A stretch of DNA of 6,253 bases from Desulfofustis sp. (GCA_030604345.1 JAUVWB010000099.1:1-6253); one strand, 5' to 3'; positions 1 through 5,341 are shown, counted from the stretch's first letter. The notes: generated by a model from the letters alone, not told the origin. Translations and numbers: made by a program.

Positions 1-470
1 TCTATGGCAAGACCATGTCCATCTCCGACGATTTAATGTTTCGCTACTATGAATTGCTCAGTGACATTTCGACAGACAAGCTGAAGTCGCTTCAGCAGGG
101 GGTCTCCGCCGGCAGTCTCCACCCCAAAGAGGTGAAGCAGCAATTGGCGCGGGAACTGACGGCGCGGTTCCACTCACCGGCGGCGGCGCTTCAGGCGGAA
201 CAGAATTTCGCCAACGTGTTCAGCAAAAATGAAACACCCGATGATCTGCCGGAGTATACCGTCTCCAGCGCCGAGGCGGTGTGGTTGCCCAAGCTGTTGG
301 CCGATGCCGGGCTGGTTTCTTCCACCTCGGAAGCTCGGCGGATGATCGATCAGAGGGCGGTCAGTATAGACGGGGAAAAGATTGCGGACAGTTCCTATAC
401 CGTTGAACCGAACGGAGCATTCATCATCAAGGTGGGGAAGAGAAGATTCTGCAGAGTCGTCTTCACCTGA
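1..470 (+). CDS. tyrS: Tyrosyl-tRNA synthetase, C-terminal part (5' end outside window)
   Basis: Charges tRNA-Tyr with tyrosine in the cytoplasm. The reading frame is already open at the window edge: bases 3-14 read Y-G-K-T, leading into MSISDDLMFRYYELLSD. That block follows the KMSKS loop in the long TyrRS subfamily common in Gram-negative bacteria, so the ATG at 15 is internal and the true start lies upstream. The catalytic Rossmann domain with its HIGH and KMSKS motifs is therefore not visible. About the last 60 residues, from VWLPKLLADAGL to the end, form an S4-type RNA-binding domain (pattern SEARRMIDQRAVSIDGEKI, then IIKVGKRRF), which binds the tRNA. The stop is TGA at 468-470, and a hairpin follows 23 nt later. 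The gene is convergent with the perR-like gene. Identity is confident because both the post-KMSKS block and the S4 tail are characteristic. Confidence 0.95.
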   Translation, partial: YGKTMSISDDLMFRYYELLSDISTDKLKSLQQGVSAGSLHPKEVKQQLARELTARFHSPAAALQAEQNFANVFSKNETPDDLPEYTVSSAEAVWLPKLLADAGLVSSTSEARRMIDQRAVSIDGEKIADSSYTVEPNGAFIIKVGKRRFCRVVFT

Positions 471-493
471 CCTGGTATCGTTCTCGGCAGAAA

Positions 494-532
494 GCAATAA
501 GGCGTTTCCCGGTTCGGGAAACGCCTTATTGC
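494..532. terminator. Bidirectional intrinsic terminator between convergent tyrS and perR
   Basis: A perfect 18-bp inverted repeat (arms 494-511 and 515-532, 3-nt loop). The GC-rich core GGCGTTTCCCG pairs with CGGGAAACGCC. The outer arm bases are AT-rich, so each strand reads TTATTGC just after the core; on the - strand TTT follows as well. It lies between two convergent stop codons (470 and 565), which fits termination in both directions. The T-run is short and interrupted, so efficiency is uncertain. Confidence 0.8.
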
Positions 533-564
533 TGGGCATTGTTCGGGGCAAACCGGGCAGGCGC

Positions 565-996
565 TCAGTTGATGGTCTCTTCCATTTTGATTTCCGTGCC
601 GCTGCATTCCGGGCAGATACCGGAGAACTCGATATGATGTCCGAGGATCTGATAATCGCAGGCCTTGGCTGCCAGCCGATCGAGCTTGTTTTGCACCGGT
701 AGCTCGATGTCGTCGACACGGCCACAGACCCCGCAGCGCACGTGATAGTGCAGATTGGTGGTGGCATCAAATCGCTTCTGGGTGCCTCCCACTTCCAACT
801 TCAGAATCATGCCGCTTTCAGCCATTAATTCGAGGTTACGGTAAACGGTTCCCAAGCCGATACGGGGGAGCCGTTTGCGCACCATATCGTACACCTCATT
901 GGCTGTCGGGTGAGACGTCACTTTCCCGAGTTCTTCAAGGATAATTTGCCGCTGGGCGGTCAGCCTCATTTTGGGTGATTGTTCGTCAATAGCCAT
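565..996 (-). CDS. perR: Fur-family regulator with a PerR-type metal site (peroxide/iron-responsive repressor)
   Basis: Fur-superfamily DNA-binding repressor of 143 aa, the normal family length. The N-terminal winged helix spans about residues 9-75, with the recognition helix around GLGTVYRNLELM (47-58). The C-terminal dimerisation/metal domain follows. Two CxxC pairs (C88/C91 and C128/C131) form the structural zinc site. The candidate sensing-metal ligands are H29, D77, H83, H85 and D96. All of them, and the four cysteines, sit exactly eight residues before the B. subtilis PerR ligands (H37, D85, H91, H93, D104; C96, C99, C136, C139). The Asp at position 96, where Fur has Glu, favours PerR over Fur. 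PerR proteins use Fe or Mn and sense H2O2 by histidine oxidation; that role here is inference. The chosen ATG at 994-996 has GGAAG at 1003-1007 as a modest ribosome binding site; Met10 is an alternative start. The gene lies 86 bp downstream of the radical SAM gene and has its own candidate promoter. Confidence 0.9.
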   Translation of the reverse strand: MAIDEQSPKMRLTAQRQIILEELGKVTSHPTANEVYDMVRKRLPRIGLGTVYRNLELMAESGMILKLEVGGTQKRFDATTNLHYHVRCGVCGRVDDIELPVQNKLDRLAAKACDYQILGHHIEFSGICPECSGTEIKMEETIN

Positions 997-1033
997 GGCT
1001 CGCTTCCATCGGATAGGGCAAGATAATAAAGTC

Positions 1034-1072
1034 TCCCAATAACATAATGAGACCGGGAGAATAATTCAATTA
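1034..1072 (-). promoter_or_regulatory. Candidate perR promoter with palindromic operator over the -35
   Basis: Read on the - strand: a -35 TTGAAT at 1069-1064, a 17-bp spacer and a -10 TATGTT at 1046-1041, each matching 4 of 6 consensus bases. This predicts a start near 1034 and a leader of about 38 nt. The -35 lies inside a perfect 11-bp palindrome (TAATT-C-AATTA, 1062-1072) with the odd-centred, AT-rich symmetry seen in Fur/PerR boxes. A second inverted repeat (TCTCCC at 1032-1037 with GGGAGA at 1055-1060) brackets the -10. Autoregulation by the encoded PerR-like protein is inference. Confidence 0.45.
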
Positions 1073-1111
1073 AAAAAGGAAATCAACCCGATAGTTGAAC
1101 ATGTGGGTTGA
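1073..1111 (-). terminator. Likely intrinsic terminator at the 3' end of the radical SAM gene
   Basis: On the - strand, a 7-bp stem (TCAACCC pairing with GGGTTGA, 1111-1105 and 1089-1083) has a 15-nt loop and is followed directly by TTTCCTTTTTT (1082-1072). The downstream arm contains the TGA stop of the radical SAM gene. The stem is short and the loop long, so this is moderate evidence. It would separate the upstream pair from perR, in agreement with perR having its own promoter. Confidence 0.5.
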
Positions 1112-2372
1112 AATAGCCAAAACGGAGCCGTGGCAGCCGTTTTTTCAACAGAGCAAACCAGTTGCGCATCCCCAGGGCCGGCTCGGGGGGGACTTGCAGG
1201 GCGGAGAAGTAGTATTCCGGATCCAGATTGAGGTTGCGTAGCTGAATAAAGTCGACTCCGGTTGTTGCCACCAAATCGGTCAGAGCGTCGAGTTCCGCCG
1301 GAGTGTCGGTGAACCCGGGCAGGACGAAGTAATTGAGGGAAACGAATCTGCCGTGGTCCTTCATGGCCACGATGGATTGGCGGACATCTGCCAGTTGATA
1401 GCCGCGGGGTCGGTAGTAGCGGGAATAGTATAGTTCCTGAGACGAGTTGAGCGATACCCGCAGACTGTCGAGGCCGGCCAGGGCAAGGCGGGCGACCTCG
1501 TCCGGCAAACTGGCGTTGGAATTGCAGTTGATGGTTCCGCGTCGGGTCTGTCGGCGCATGGCCTGAATCGAGCTCTCGAGCAATGCTGCCTGGAGCAACG
1601 GCTCACCCTCGCATCCCTGGCCGAAACTGACGATGGGCGACGGAGCCTGGCGCAGATGAGGAACTGCCACTTCCAGGACTTCTTGCAGGTGTGGCACGAA
1701 GGTGATCCGGTCCTGCGTGGATGGGCAGCACCCCGATTCCTGCAACGATATGCAGCCGAGGCAACGGGCATTGCATACCGGGGAGGTGGGTAGCGGCGCC
1801 TCCCAGCGTTGCAAGAAATAGTTGCGGGCAGCCGGACATTGATAGGTCAAGCAGCAGTGGCCGAGATGCTGAATCAAGCGGTTGTGTCGATGACGGTGCA
1901 GAGCTTTTTTGGTTTGCCTGGCGACTCGCTCCTGCTGGAACGTGTGGGCGTCCTGACGATGATCTGGATCGCTGCGAAAGCCGGTTACCCAAAAGCGCCC
2001 ACTGTGCCAACCGACGGCGCTATAGGCGAACAGCGGCAGGCGCGGAGCATCCGCTGTCGTTCGGTAGGCGGCAGTGTAGAGCGTTGTGTGAGCGGGAGCC
2101 ATAAAGGCGGCAACCGCTTGCACCGTTTTTCCAGCCCGGTACGGGTCTTCTTCCAGGAGCAGCGGTTCGCCGCTGTGCGGATCGGTACCGACCGGCAGAC
2201 GTCCCGGCAGGGTGAAGAGTTCGCTGCCTACCGGCAGTTCGATGAGATCTTCTCGATCGGGTCTCGTGTATCGGCCGTTGCTCATGCCGGCCATGGCGAG
2301 CTTGGGAAAATCGCGGATGCGACCCTGCTCGTCGGCGAAGACCAGAGAGGGTATCGCGCCGGGATGCTTCAC
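1083..2372 (-). CDS. Radical SAM protein of unknown substrate
   Basis: A 429-aa radical SAM enzyme; the reaction is unknown. The iron-sulfur motif CNARCLGC (C200, C204, C207) is the canonical CX3CX2C that binds the 4Fe-4S cluster used to cleave S-adenosylmethionine. SFGQGCEGEP (249-258) is placed like the SAM-binding GGE-type strand. NCNSNAS (282-288), LDSLRVSLNS (301-310) and the C-terminal LPGFTDTPAE and DFIQLRNL segments fit later strands of the partial TIM barrel. The roughly 190-residue N-terminal region is unusual for the superfamily and I recognise no known domain in it. It carries additional cysteines just before the motif (C173, C174, C179), and there is a CC pair after it (C215, C216). 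The GTG start at 2372-2370 overlaps the TGA of the upstream gene, with AAGGTG about 11 nt upstream, which suggests translational coupling. I see no signal peptide, so it is probably cytoplasmic. Family call is confident; function is not. Confidence 0.85.
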   Translation of the reverse strand: MKHPGAIPSLVFADEQGRIRDFPKLAMAGMSNGRYTRPDREDLIELPVGSELFTLPGRLPVGTDPHSGEPLLLEEDPYRAGKTVQAVAAFMAPAHTTLYTAAYRTTADAPRLPLFAYSAVGWHSGRFWVTGFRSDPDHRQDAHTFQQERVARQTKKALHRHRHNRLIQHLGHCCLTYQCPAARNYFLQRWEAPLPTSPVCNARCLGCISLQESGCCPSTQDRITFVPHLQEVLEVAVPHLRQAPSPIVSFGQGCEGEPLLQAALLESSIQAMRRQTRRGTINCNSNASLPDEVARLALAGLDSLRVSLNSSQELYYSRYYRPRGYQLADVRQSIVAMKDHGRFVSLNYFVLPGFTDTPAELDALTDLVATTGVDFIQLRNLNLDPEYYFSALQVPPEPALGMRNWFALLKKRLPRLRFGYFNPHVQLSG

Positions 2373-2794
2373 TTGGGCCGCAGCACCTTGGTAACTGAAT
2401 CCACCGCCCGATAGATGTCGATGTCCTCGCCGAACACGTCTTGAATGGCGGCGTGGTTCACCAGGTCTTCGATGATATACTGCGTAAGATAGAGGGTAAC
2501 GATGTTGGGGTCCTGGACCAGGGTACGAACCGGGGCGAGCTTGAGCTGCAGGTCGAACTCTTCAAGCAGGTGCAGGCCACGCAGTTGTTTTTCAAAAGAA
2601 GTCCGGACATCCTCGACGGAGTCGGTTTCGATGATGTTGCGGTCGATCAGGCGTTGAACCAACTTGGTGGCCAACAGATCGGCGTGGTCCCTGGCAAAGA
2701 GAAACATCTTTTTTCGTTCTTGCTCGCGTTTCCGGTCAATTGCCCGAACTGCCTTGTCGGTGGCGCGATTTGGGTTGACATGCATTTTAGCCAT
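2369..2794 (-). CDS. Conserved-looking hypothetical protein coupled to the radical SAM gene
   Basis: A 141-aa protein that I do not recognise. It has no cysteine, no signal peptide and no membrane segment. The first 30 residues are strongly basic (RKREQERKK), and the remainder alternates charged and hydrophobic residues in a way that looks helical (DHADLLATKLVQRLIDRN, IVTLYLTQYIIEDLVNH). The C-terminal region contains an acidic FGEDIDIYRAVDSV segment. The start at ATG 2794-2792 is well supported by AGGAGA (2807-2802 on the - strand) 7 nt upstream. The stop overlaps the GTG of the radical SAM gene by 4 nt, so the two are almost certainly co-transcribed and coupled. It could be a partner or regulator of the radical SAM enzyme, but that is inference from position only. 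It is the first gene of the operon, reading away from pal. Confidence 0.8.
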   Translation of the reverse strand: MAKMHVNPNRATDKAVRAIDRKREQERKKMFLFARDHADLLATKLVQRLIDRNIIETDSVEDVRTSFEKQLRGLHLLEEFDLQLKLAPVRTLVQDPNIVTLYLTQYIIEDLVNHAAIQDVFGEDIDIYRAVDSVTKVLRPK

Positions 2795-2807
2795 TGAAGT
2801 GTCTCCT

Positions 2808-3093
2808 GGTCAGAACCTGGTTTATCCGTGAGGTTATGACGGTCGTTGATCATGGTGAAACATGTACCCTACCTGATATAAAAAAAATGTGCCAGCTCAA
2901 AGTGTTGCGTCATGGATCCGGAGCGATTGTTAAAATCGTTGAACCTTTTACGATTGTTCTTGTGTTTTTAGTACAATTTTTTATATTTAGGAATCAAAGA
3001 AAGGTACCATTGTACGTGTCAATGGTCCAATCCGAGCGTTCCTGCGAGCAAATTCGCACTTTAAACAACTTTATCGAATCGGGAGGTCTTACC
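2808..3093. promoter_or_regulatory. AT-rich divergent control region between the radical SAM operon and pal
   Basis: 286 bp without a supportable gene, clearly more AT-rich than its flanks. It must hold promoters for two divergent units. For pal, the best candidate I see is TTGTGT at 2960-2965 with TATATT at 2982-2987 (16-bp spacer); TACAAT at 2972-2977 is another -10-like hexamer. For the leftward operon, TATATC with TTGAGC upstream (both in revcomp 2875-2901) has a short 14-bp spacer and is weak. Repeats here include an inverted repeat ACCATTG/CAATGGT (3006-3012 and 3020-3026) and a direct repeat CGATTGTT (2924-2931 and 2951-2958). None of the promoters is convincing on its own. Confidence 0.4.
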
Positions 3094-3603
3094 ATGTTGA
3101 GCGGAATTCGGGCTTTGTTGCCTGCGTTGATGATTTTGAGTCTTGTCCTGTTCTCGGGATGTGCCGACAGCGACACTGACGAGGCCATGAAGCCGGCAGC
3201 CGATGCCGGGGCCATGGGCAAAGAGGAGTCTTTGGAATCAAAAGGTATCGGTATCTCGGAAGGACGCACGTCGGAAGGAATGCTGCCCGTCTATTTCGAC
3301 TTCGATTCGTCCGATATTCGTCAGGATCAGGTTTCCCGGATCCAGGTCAATGCTGACTTTCTCAAGGGAAATGATGTGAAGGTTCGTATCGAAGGCAACT
3401 GTGATCCTCGCGGCACCAACGAGTACAACATGGCTCTTGGCGAGCGCCGGGCATTGAGTGCCAAGAAGTATCTGGTCAATCTCGGTGTTGCCGAAGATCG
3501 TCTGTCGACCATCAGCTATGGTGAGGAGCGATTGCTGGTACATGGCCAGGATGAGCTCTCCTACGCGCAGAATCGTCGCGACGATTTCGTTATCGCTGAA
3601 TAA
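3094..3603 (+). CDS. pal: Peptidoglycan-associated outer-membrane lipoprotein (OmpA-like C-terminal domain)
   Basis: Links the outer membrane to peptidoglycan and works with the Tol system in cell-envelope constriction. The 169-aa product starts with a lipoprotein signal peptide: MLSGIRALLP, a hydrophobic stretch, then lipobox LFSGC with lipidated C23. Residue +2 is Ala rather than Asp, which fits outer-membrane sorting. A low-complexity linker (24-62) is followed by the OmpA-like domain (about 65-169): VYFDFDSSDI, then IEGNCDPRGTNEYNMALGERRA, ending NRRDDFVIAE. D104 and the Arg pair in GERRA match the diaminopimelate-binding positions of the family. N102 stands where Pal proteins usually have His (GHCDERG). 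The frame is open far upstream, but ATG 3094 is the start because GGGAGG (3081-3086) lies 7 nt before it and the signal peptide begins there. No tolQRAB gene is adjacent; a chaperone gene follows. Confidence 0.93.
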   Translation: MLSGIRALLPALMILSLVLFSGCADSDTDEAMKPAADAGAMGKEESLESKGIGISEGRTSEGMLPVYFDFDSSDIRQDQVSRIQVNADFLKGNDVKVRIEGNCDPRGTNEYNMALGERRALSAKKYLVNLGVAEDRLSTISYGEERLLVHGQDELSYAQNRRDDFVIAE

Positions 3604-3627
3604 TTCTCCAACCGATTTTTGCTTATG

Positions 3628-3665
3628 ACAAGAGATGCGGGCCGCTTGCCCGCATCTCTTGTTTT
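3628..3665 (+). terminator. Strong hairpin with short T-tract between pal and skp
   Basis: A perfect 15-bp stem (ACAAGAGATGCGGGC at 3628-3642 with its complement at 3648-3662), a 5-nt loop CGCTT and a TTTT run. It has the form of a Rho-independent terminator 24 nt after the pal stop. It ends immediately before the GGGGG ribosome binding site (3666-3670) of the next gene, and I see no separate promoter between hairpin and gene. It may therefore act as a partial terminator that lowers chaperone expression, or as a 3'-end stabiliser. Confidence 0.8.
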
Positions 3666-3674
3666 GGGGGTGCT

Positions 3675-4208
3675 ATGGTACGTCGATTGGTAAGTTCCGC
3701 CGGTGCTGTACTCTGTATGCTGTTCCTGGTCTGTGCGGTTGATGCCCGGGCGCAGGAATTGAAGCTGGGGGTTATGAATGTCCAGCGGGTTCTTGTCGAG
3801 TGTGCTGCCGGCAAAGAGGCGAAGCAGCGTTTTGATGAGAAAATGAAGCAGTTGCAGGCATCTTTGCAGGCTGAGGAAGAGAGCTTGGAGGCGATGCAGA
3901 AGGACATTGAGGTAAAGAGTTCCGCCTGGAGCGAGGAGACCAAGCAGGAAAAGATGCGGGAGTTTCAACGCAAGCGCCGGGAGGCCCAGGAAAAGGCCGA
4001 AGATGCACGTTTTGAGTTGAAGACCATGCAGGATAAAGAGCTGGCGCCTATTCTGAACACGTTGGAACAGGTCGTCGCCGCTTATGGTGAAACCCACGGG
4101 TATGCTCTGATCCTCGATTCCCGGAACGGCGTCGTTTTCATGACCAAGTCCATAGATATCACCGAAAAAATTGTAACCGAGTTGGATGCCGCGATGGCCA
4201 AACAATAA
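3675..4208 (+). CDS. skp: OmpH/Skp-family periplasmic chaperone
   Basis: Skp-type chaperones hold unfolded outer-membrane proteins in the periplasm as trimers with coiled-coil arms. The 177-aa product has a Sec signal peptide: basic MVRR, hydrophobic core to about residue 21, and cleavage after A24-R25-A26. A beta segment LKLGVMNVQRVLVECAAGKEA (29-49) follows, typical of the OmpH family start (VDVQRVL.....GK). Next comes a long, highly charged coiled coil (about 50-125, KQRFDEKMKQLQASLQAEEE onward). The C-terminal strand block GYALILDSRNGVVFMTKSIDITEKIV is also characteristic. Length fits the family. The start ATG 3675 has GGGGG about 4 nt upstream. Family members often lie between bamA and lpxD; here the neighbour is pal, so it shares the envelope theme but not the usual locus. 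Paralogues may exist elsewhere, so the symbol is a family-level assignment. Confidence 0.88.
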   Translation: MVRRLVSSAGAVLCMLFLVCAVDARAQELKLGVMNVQRVLVECAAGKEAKQRFDEKMKQLQASLQAEEESLEAMQKDIEVKSSAWSEETKQEKMREFQRKRREAQEKAEDARFELKTMQDKELAPILNTLEQVVAAYGETHGYALILDSRNGVVFMTKSIDITEKIVTELDAAMAKQ

Positions 4209-4222
4209 CCGGCTGCCAACGA

Positions 4223-4240
4223 CGGTGTTGCAAGACACCG
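4223..4240 (+). other. Small hairpin downstream of skp
   Basis: CGGTGT (4223-4228) and ACACCG (4235-4240) form a 6-bp stem with a 6-nt loop, 14 nt after the skp stop and before the terminator. It has no T-tract of its own. It may stabilise the transcript end or have no function. Confidence 0.35.
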
Positions 4241-4258
4241 AGGTGGTGAAGTAAAACG

Positions 4259-4292
4259 ATGCACGGGCAGTTGCAACCCGTGCATTTTTTTT
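4259..4292 (+). terminator. Intrinsic terminator of the pal-skp unit
   Basis: A perfect 9-bp stem (ATGCACGGG at 4259-4267 with CCCGTGCAT at 4277-4285), a 9-nt loop and a run of eight T residues (4285-4292). This is a textbook Rho-independent terminator 50 nt downstream of the skp stop codon. Confidence 0.9.
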
Positions 4293-4294
4293 GT

Positions 4295-4432
4295 GGTTCA
4301 TCCGGATTGGGCGTTCTTTTTTGAGTTACCGGCAAAGAACCAGGCGGAGGGCATCGCTTCCAAACGCTGCTCTTCGGCCCCTTCGCCTCCCCGGTTGCAG
4401 AGACGTACGCTTGAGTCGGATGAACCTTTTTT
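4295..4432 (+). repeat. 132-bp structured element with 10-bp terminal inverted repeats and a T6 tail
   Basis: Non-coding block bounded by perfect inverted repeats GGTTCATCCG (4295-4304) and CGGATGAACC (4417-4426), followed by TTTTTT (4427-4432). Inside are two more hairpins: GTTCTTT/AAAGAAC (4313-4319 with 4334-4340) and a 10-bp stem with one G-T pair (4342-4351 with 4379-4388). An alternative pairing ACCGG/CCGGT (4328-4332 with 4391-4395) would compete with the first internal hairpin's loop. Short frames across it encode nothing recognisable. It could be an interspersed palindromic or MITE-like repeat, a structured small RNA or 5' leader, or a second terminator. The sequence alone does not decide, and I found no second copy within this window. 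Confidence 0.6.
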
Positions 4433-4439
4433 GTTCAAT
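4411..4439 (+). promoter_or_regulatory. Candidate promoter of the yicC-remA-gmk operon
   Basis: A -35 TTGAGT (4411-4416), a 17-bp spacer and a -10 TTCAAT (4434-4439), each matching 4 of 6 consensus bases. This predicts a start near 4446 and a leader of about 14 nt before yicC. The spacer contains the right inverted-repeat arm and T-run of the upstream element. It is the best promoter-like pair I see between the skp terminator and yicC, but it is weak. Confidence 0.35.
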
Positions 4440-4459
4440 CACTGTCTGGGGCACAGTCC

Positions 4460-5341
4460 ATGGGATGGAGAAGCATGACCGGCTACGGCCGGGCTGAGAT
4501 GGAGCACAACGGCCGGATCTGGACCGTTGAGGTGCGCTGTGTCAACAATCGGTTCCTTGATGTCAAGATAAAACTGCCACGCGATTACGGGGTCTTGGAA
4601 GAGGTTGTCCGGCGACGGGTCGGAGACTTCCAGCAGCGTGGCCGGGTTGATGTGAGTCTGACGGTATCCGGAGATTTTTCCGATCTGGTCTCCGTTCGTG
4701 TCGACCGCAACCTGGCCGCCACCTACCAGCGTGCCCTGGCAGTTCTGGCCGAGCAGCTGGGTGTTGCTCCTGAATACGACCTGCTGCGCTTCGCCACCCT
4801 GCCCGATGTTCTTACCCGTGAGCAGCAGCAGGAAGATGTCGATGCGATCGCCCCCGTGGTCGATCAGGTGGTCAGTCTGGCCCTGCAGCGCTGTCTTGAG
4901 ATGCGCGAGCAGGAGGCGAGGCATCTGGCCGAAGATTTGCGCGAGCGGCTTGTCTCGTTCACGGCTGTCCTCCAGTCCATCGAAGATCAGGTTCCCGTGT
5001 TGGTTCAGCAGCGGCAGTCGGCGCTTCAGGAGCGATTGACTAAACTGCTCGGCACCGTTGACCTCGACCCGGCTCGGCTGGCTCAGGAGGTGGCGATACT
5101 GGCCGATAAAACAGACGTGACCGAAGAACTGGTGAGGTTGCGCAGCCATATCAGAAAATGGGGGGAGCTTTTTGCTTCGACCGAGCCGGTCGGACGGACG
5201 CTTGATTTCCTGATTCAGGAATTTCTTCGTGAAGTCAATACGGTAGCTTCAAAGATCAACGACGCGCGGATCGCTCATCAAACGGTTGCCCTAAAGAGTG
5301 AGCTGGAAAAAATGCGGGAGCAGGTGCAAAATATCGAGTAA
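4460..5341 (+). CDS. yicC: YicC-family endoribonuclease
   Basis: The YicC family comprises metal-dependent endoribonucleases involved in RNA (including small RNA) turnover. The 293-aa product matches the family's usual length of about 290. The N-terminal signature RSMTGYGRAE (4-13) and VEVRCVNNRFLDVKIKLP (23-40) are diagnostic. A charged helical middle region (about 80-210) follows. The C-terminal block (about 218-270) contains DVTEELVRLRSHIRKWGEL, then VGRTLDFLIQEFLREVNTVASKIND, the conserved DUF1732 core. The end is a helical KSELEKMREQVQNIE. The start is ATG 4460, giving MGWRSMTGYG, close to the family's usual MIRSMTGYG; the SD-like GGGG (4447-4450) is weak and lies in a small hairpin loop (stem ACTGT/ACAGT, 4441-4457). 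Met6 (4475) is possible, with GGAG 4 nt upstream. It precedes remA by 39 nt in the same direction, and the trio yicC-remA-gmk is a recurrent gene order. Confidence 0.94.
   Translation: MGWRSMTGYGRAEMEHNGRIWTVEVRCVNNRFLDVKIKLPRDYGVLEEVVRRRVGDFQQRGRVDVSLTVSGDFSDLVSVRVDRNLAATYQRALAVLAEQLGVAPEYDLLRFATLPDVLTREQQQEDVDAIAPVVDQVVSLALQRCLEMREQEARHLAEDLRERLVSFTAVLQSIEDQVPVLVQQRQSALQERLTKLLGTVDLDPARLAQEVAILADKTDVTEELVRLRSHIRKWGELFASTEPVGRTLDFLIQEFLREVNTVASKINDARIAHQTVALKSELEKMREQVQNIE

Noticed and set aside
174..770. Long open frame on the - strand across the tyrS and perR ends
   Set aside because: It overlaps two well-identified genes and the terminator hairpin, and its protein is low-complexity with no recognisable motif. 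It is a shadow frame.
1809..2414. 201-codon open frame on the + strand opposite the radical SAM gene
   Set aside because: Antisense to a confident CX3CX2C radical SAM gene; no recognisable protein features.
2868..2901. Possible sigma-54 promoter on the - strand (TGGCAC at 2894-2889)
   Set aside because: The required GC at the -12 position, ten bases after the GG, is replaced by T's.
2794..3093. Upstream extension of the pal reading frame to ATG 2794, which would give a 269-aa protein
   Set aside because: The added 100 residues look like translated non-coding AT-rich DNA. They would bury a clear lipoprotein signal peptide, whereas ATG 3094 has GGGAGG at ideal spacing.
3561..4301. 246-codon open frame on the - strand opposite skp
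   Set aside because: The Leu-rich product arises from the complement of the coiled-coil codons of skp. It also spans two strong terminators.
4328..4395. Possible GEMM-type (c-di-GMP) riboswitch, suggested by a GGCAAAG-like segment
   Set aside because: The conserved GEMM core and paired tetraloop-receptor pattern are not present; only a short resemblance.
4291..4497. Short open frames through the structured element
   Set aside because: No ribosome binding site, no family-like sequence, and the region is explained better by inverted repeats and hairpins.
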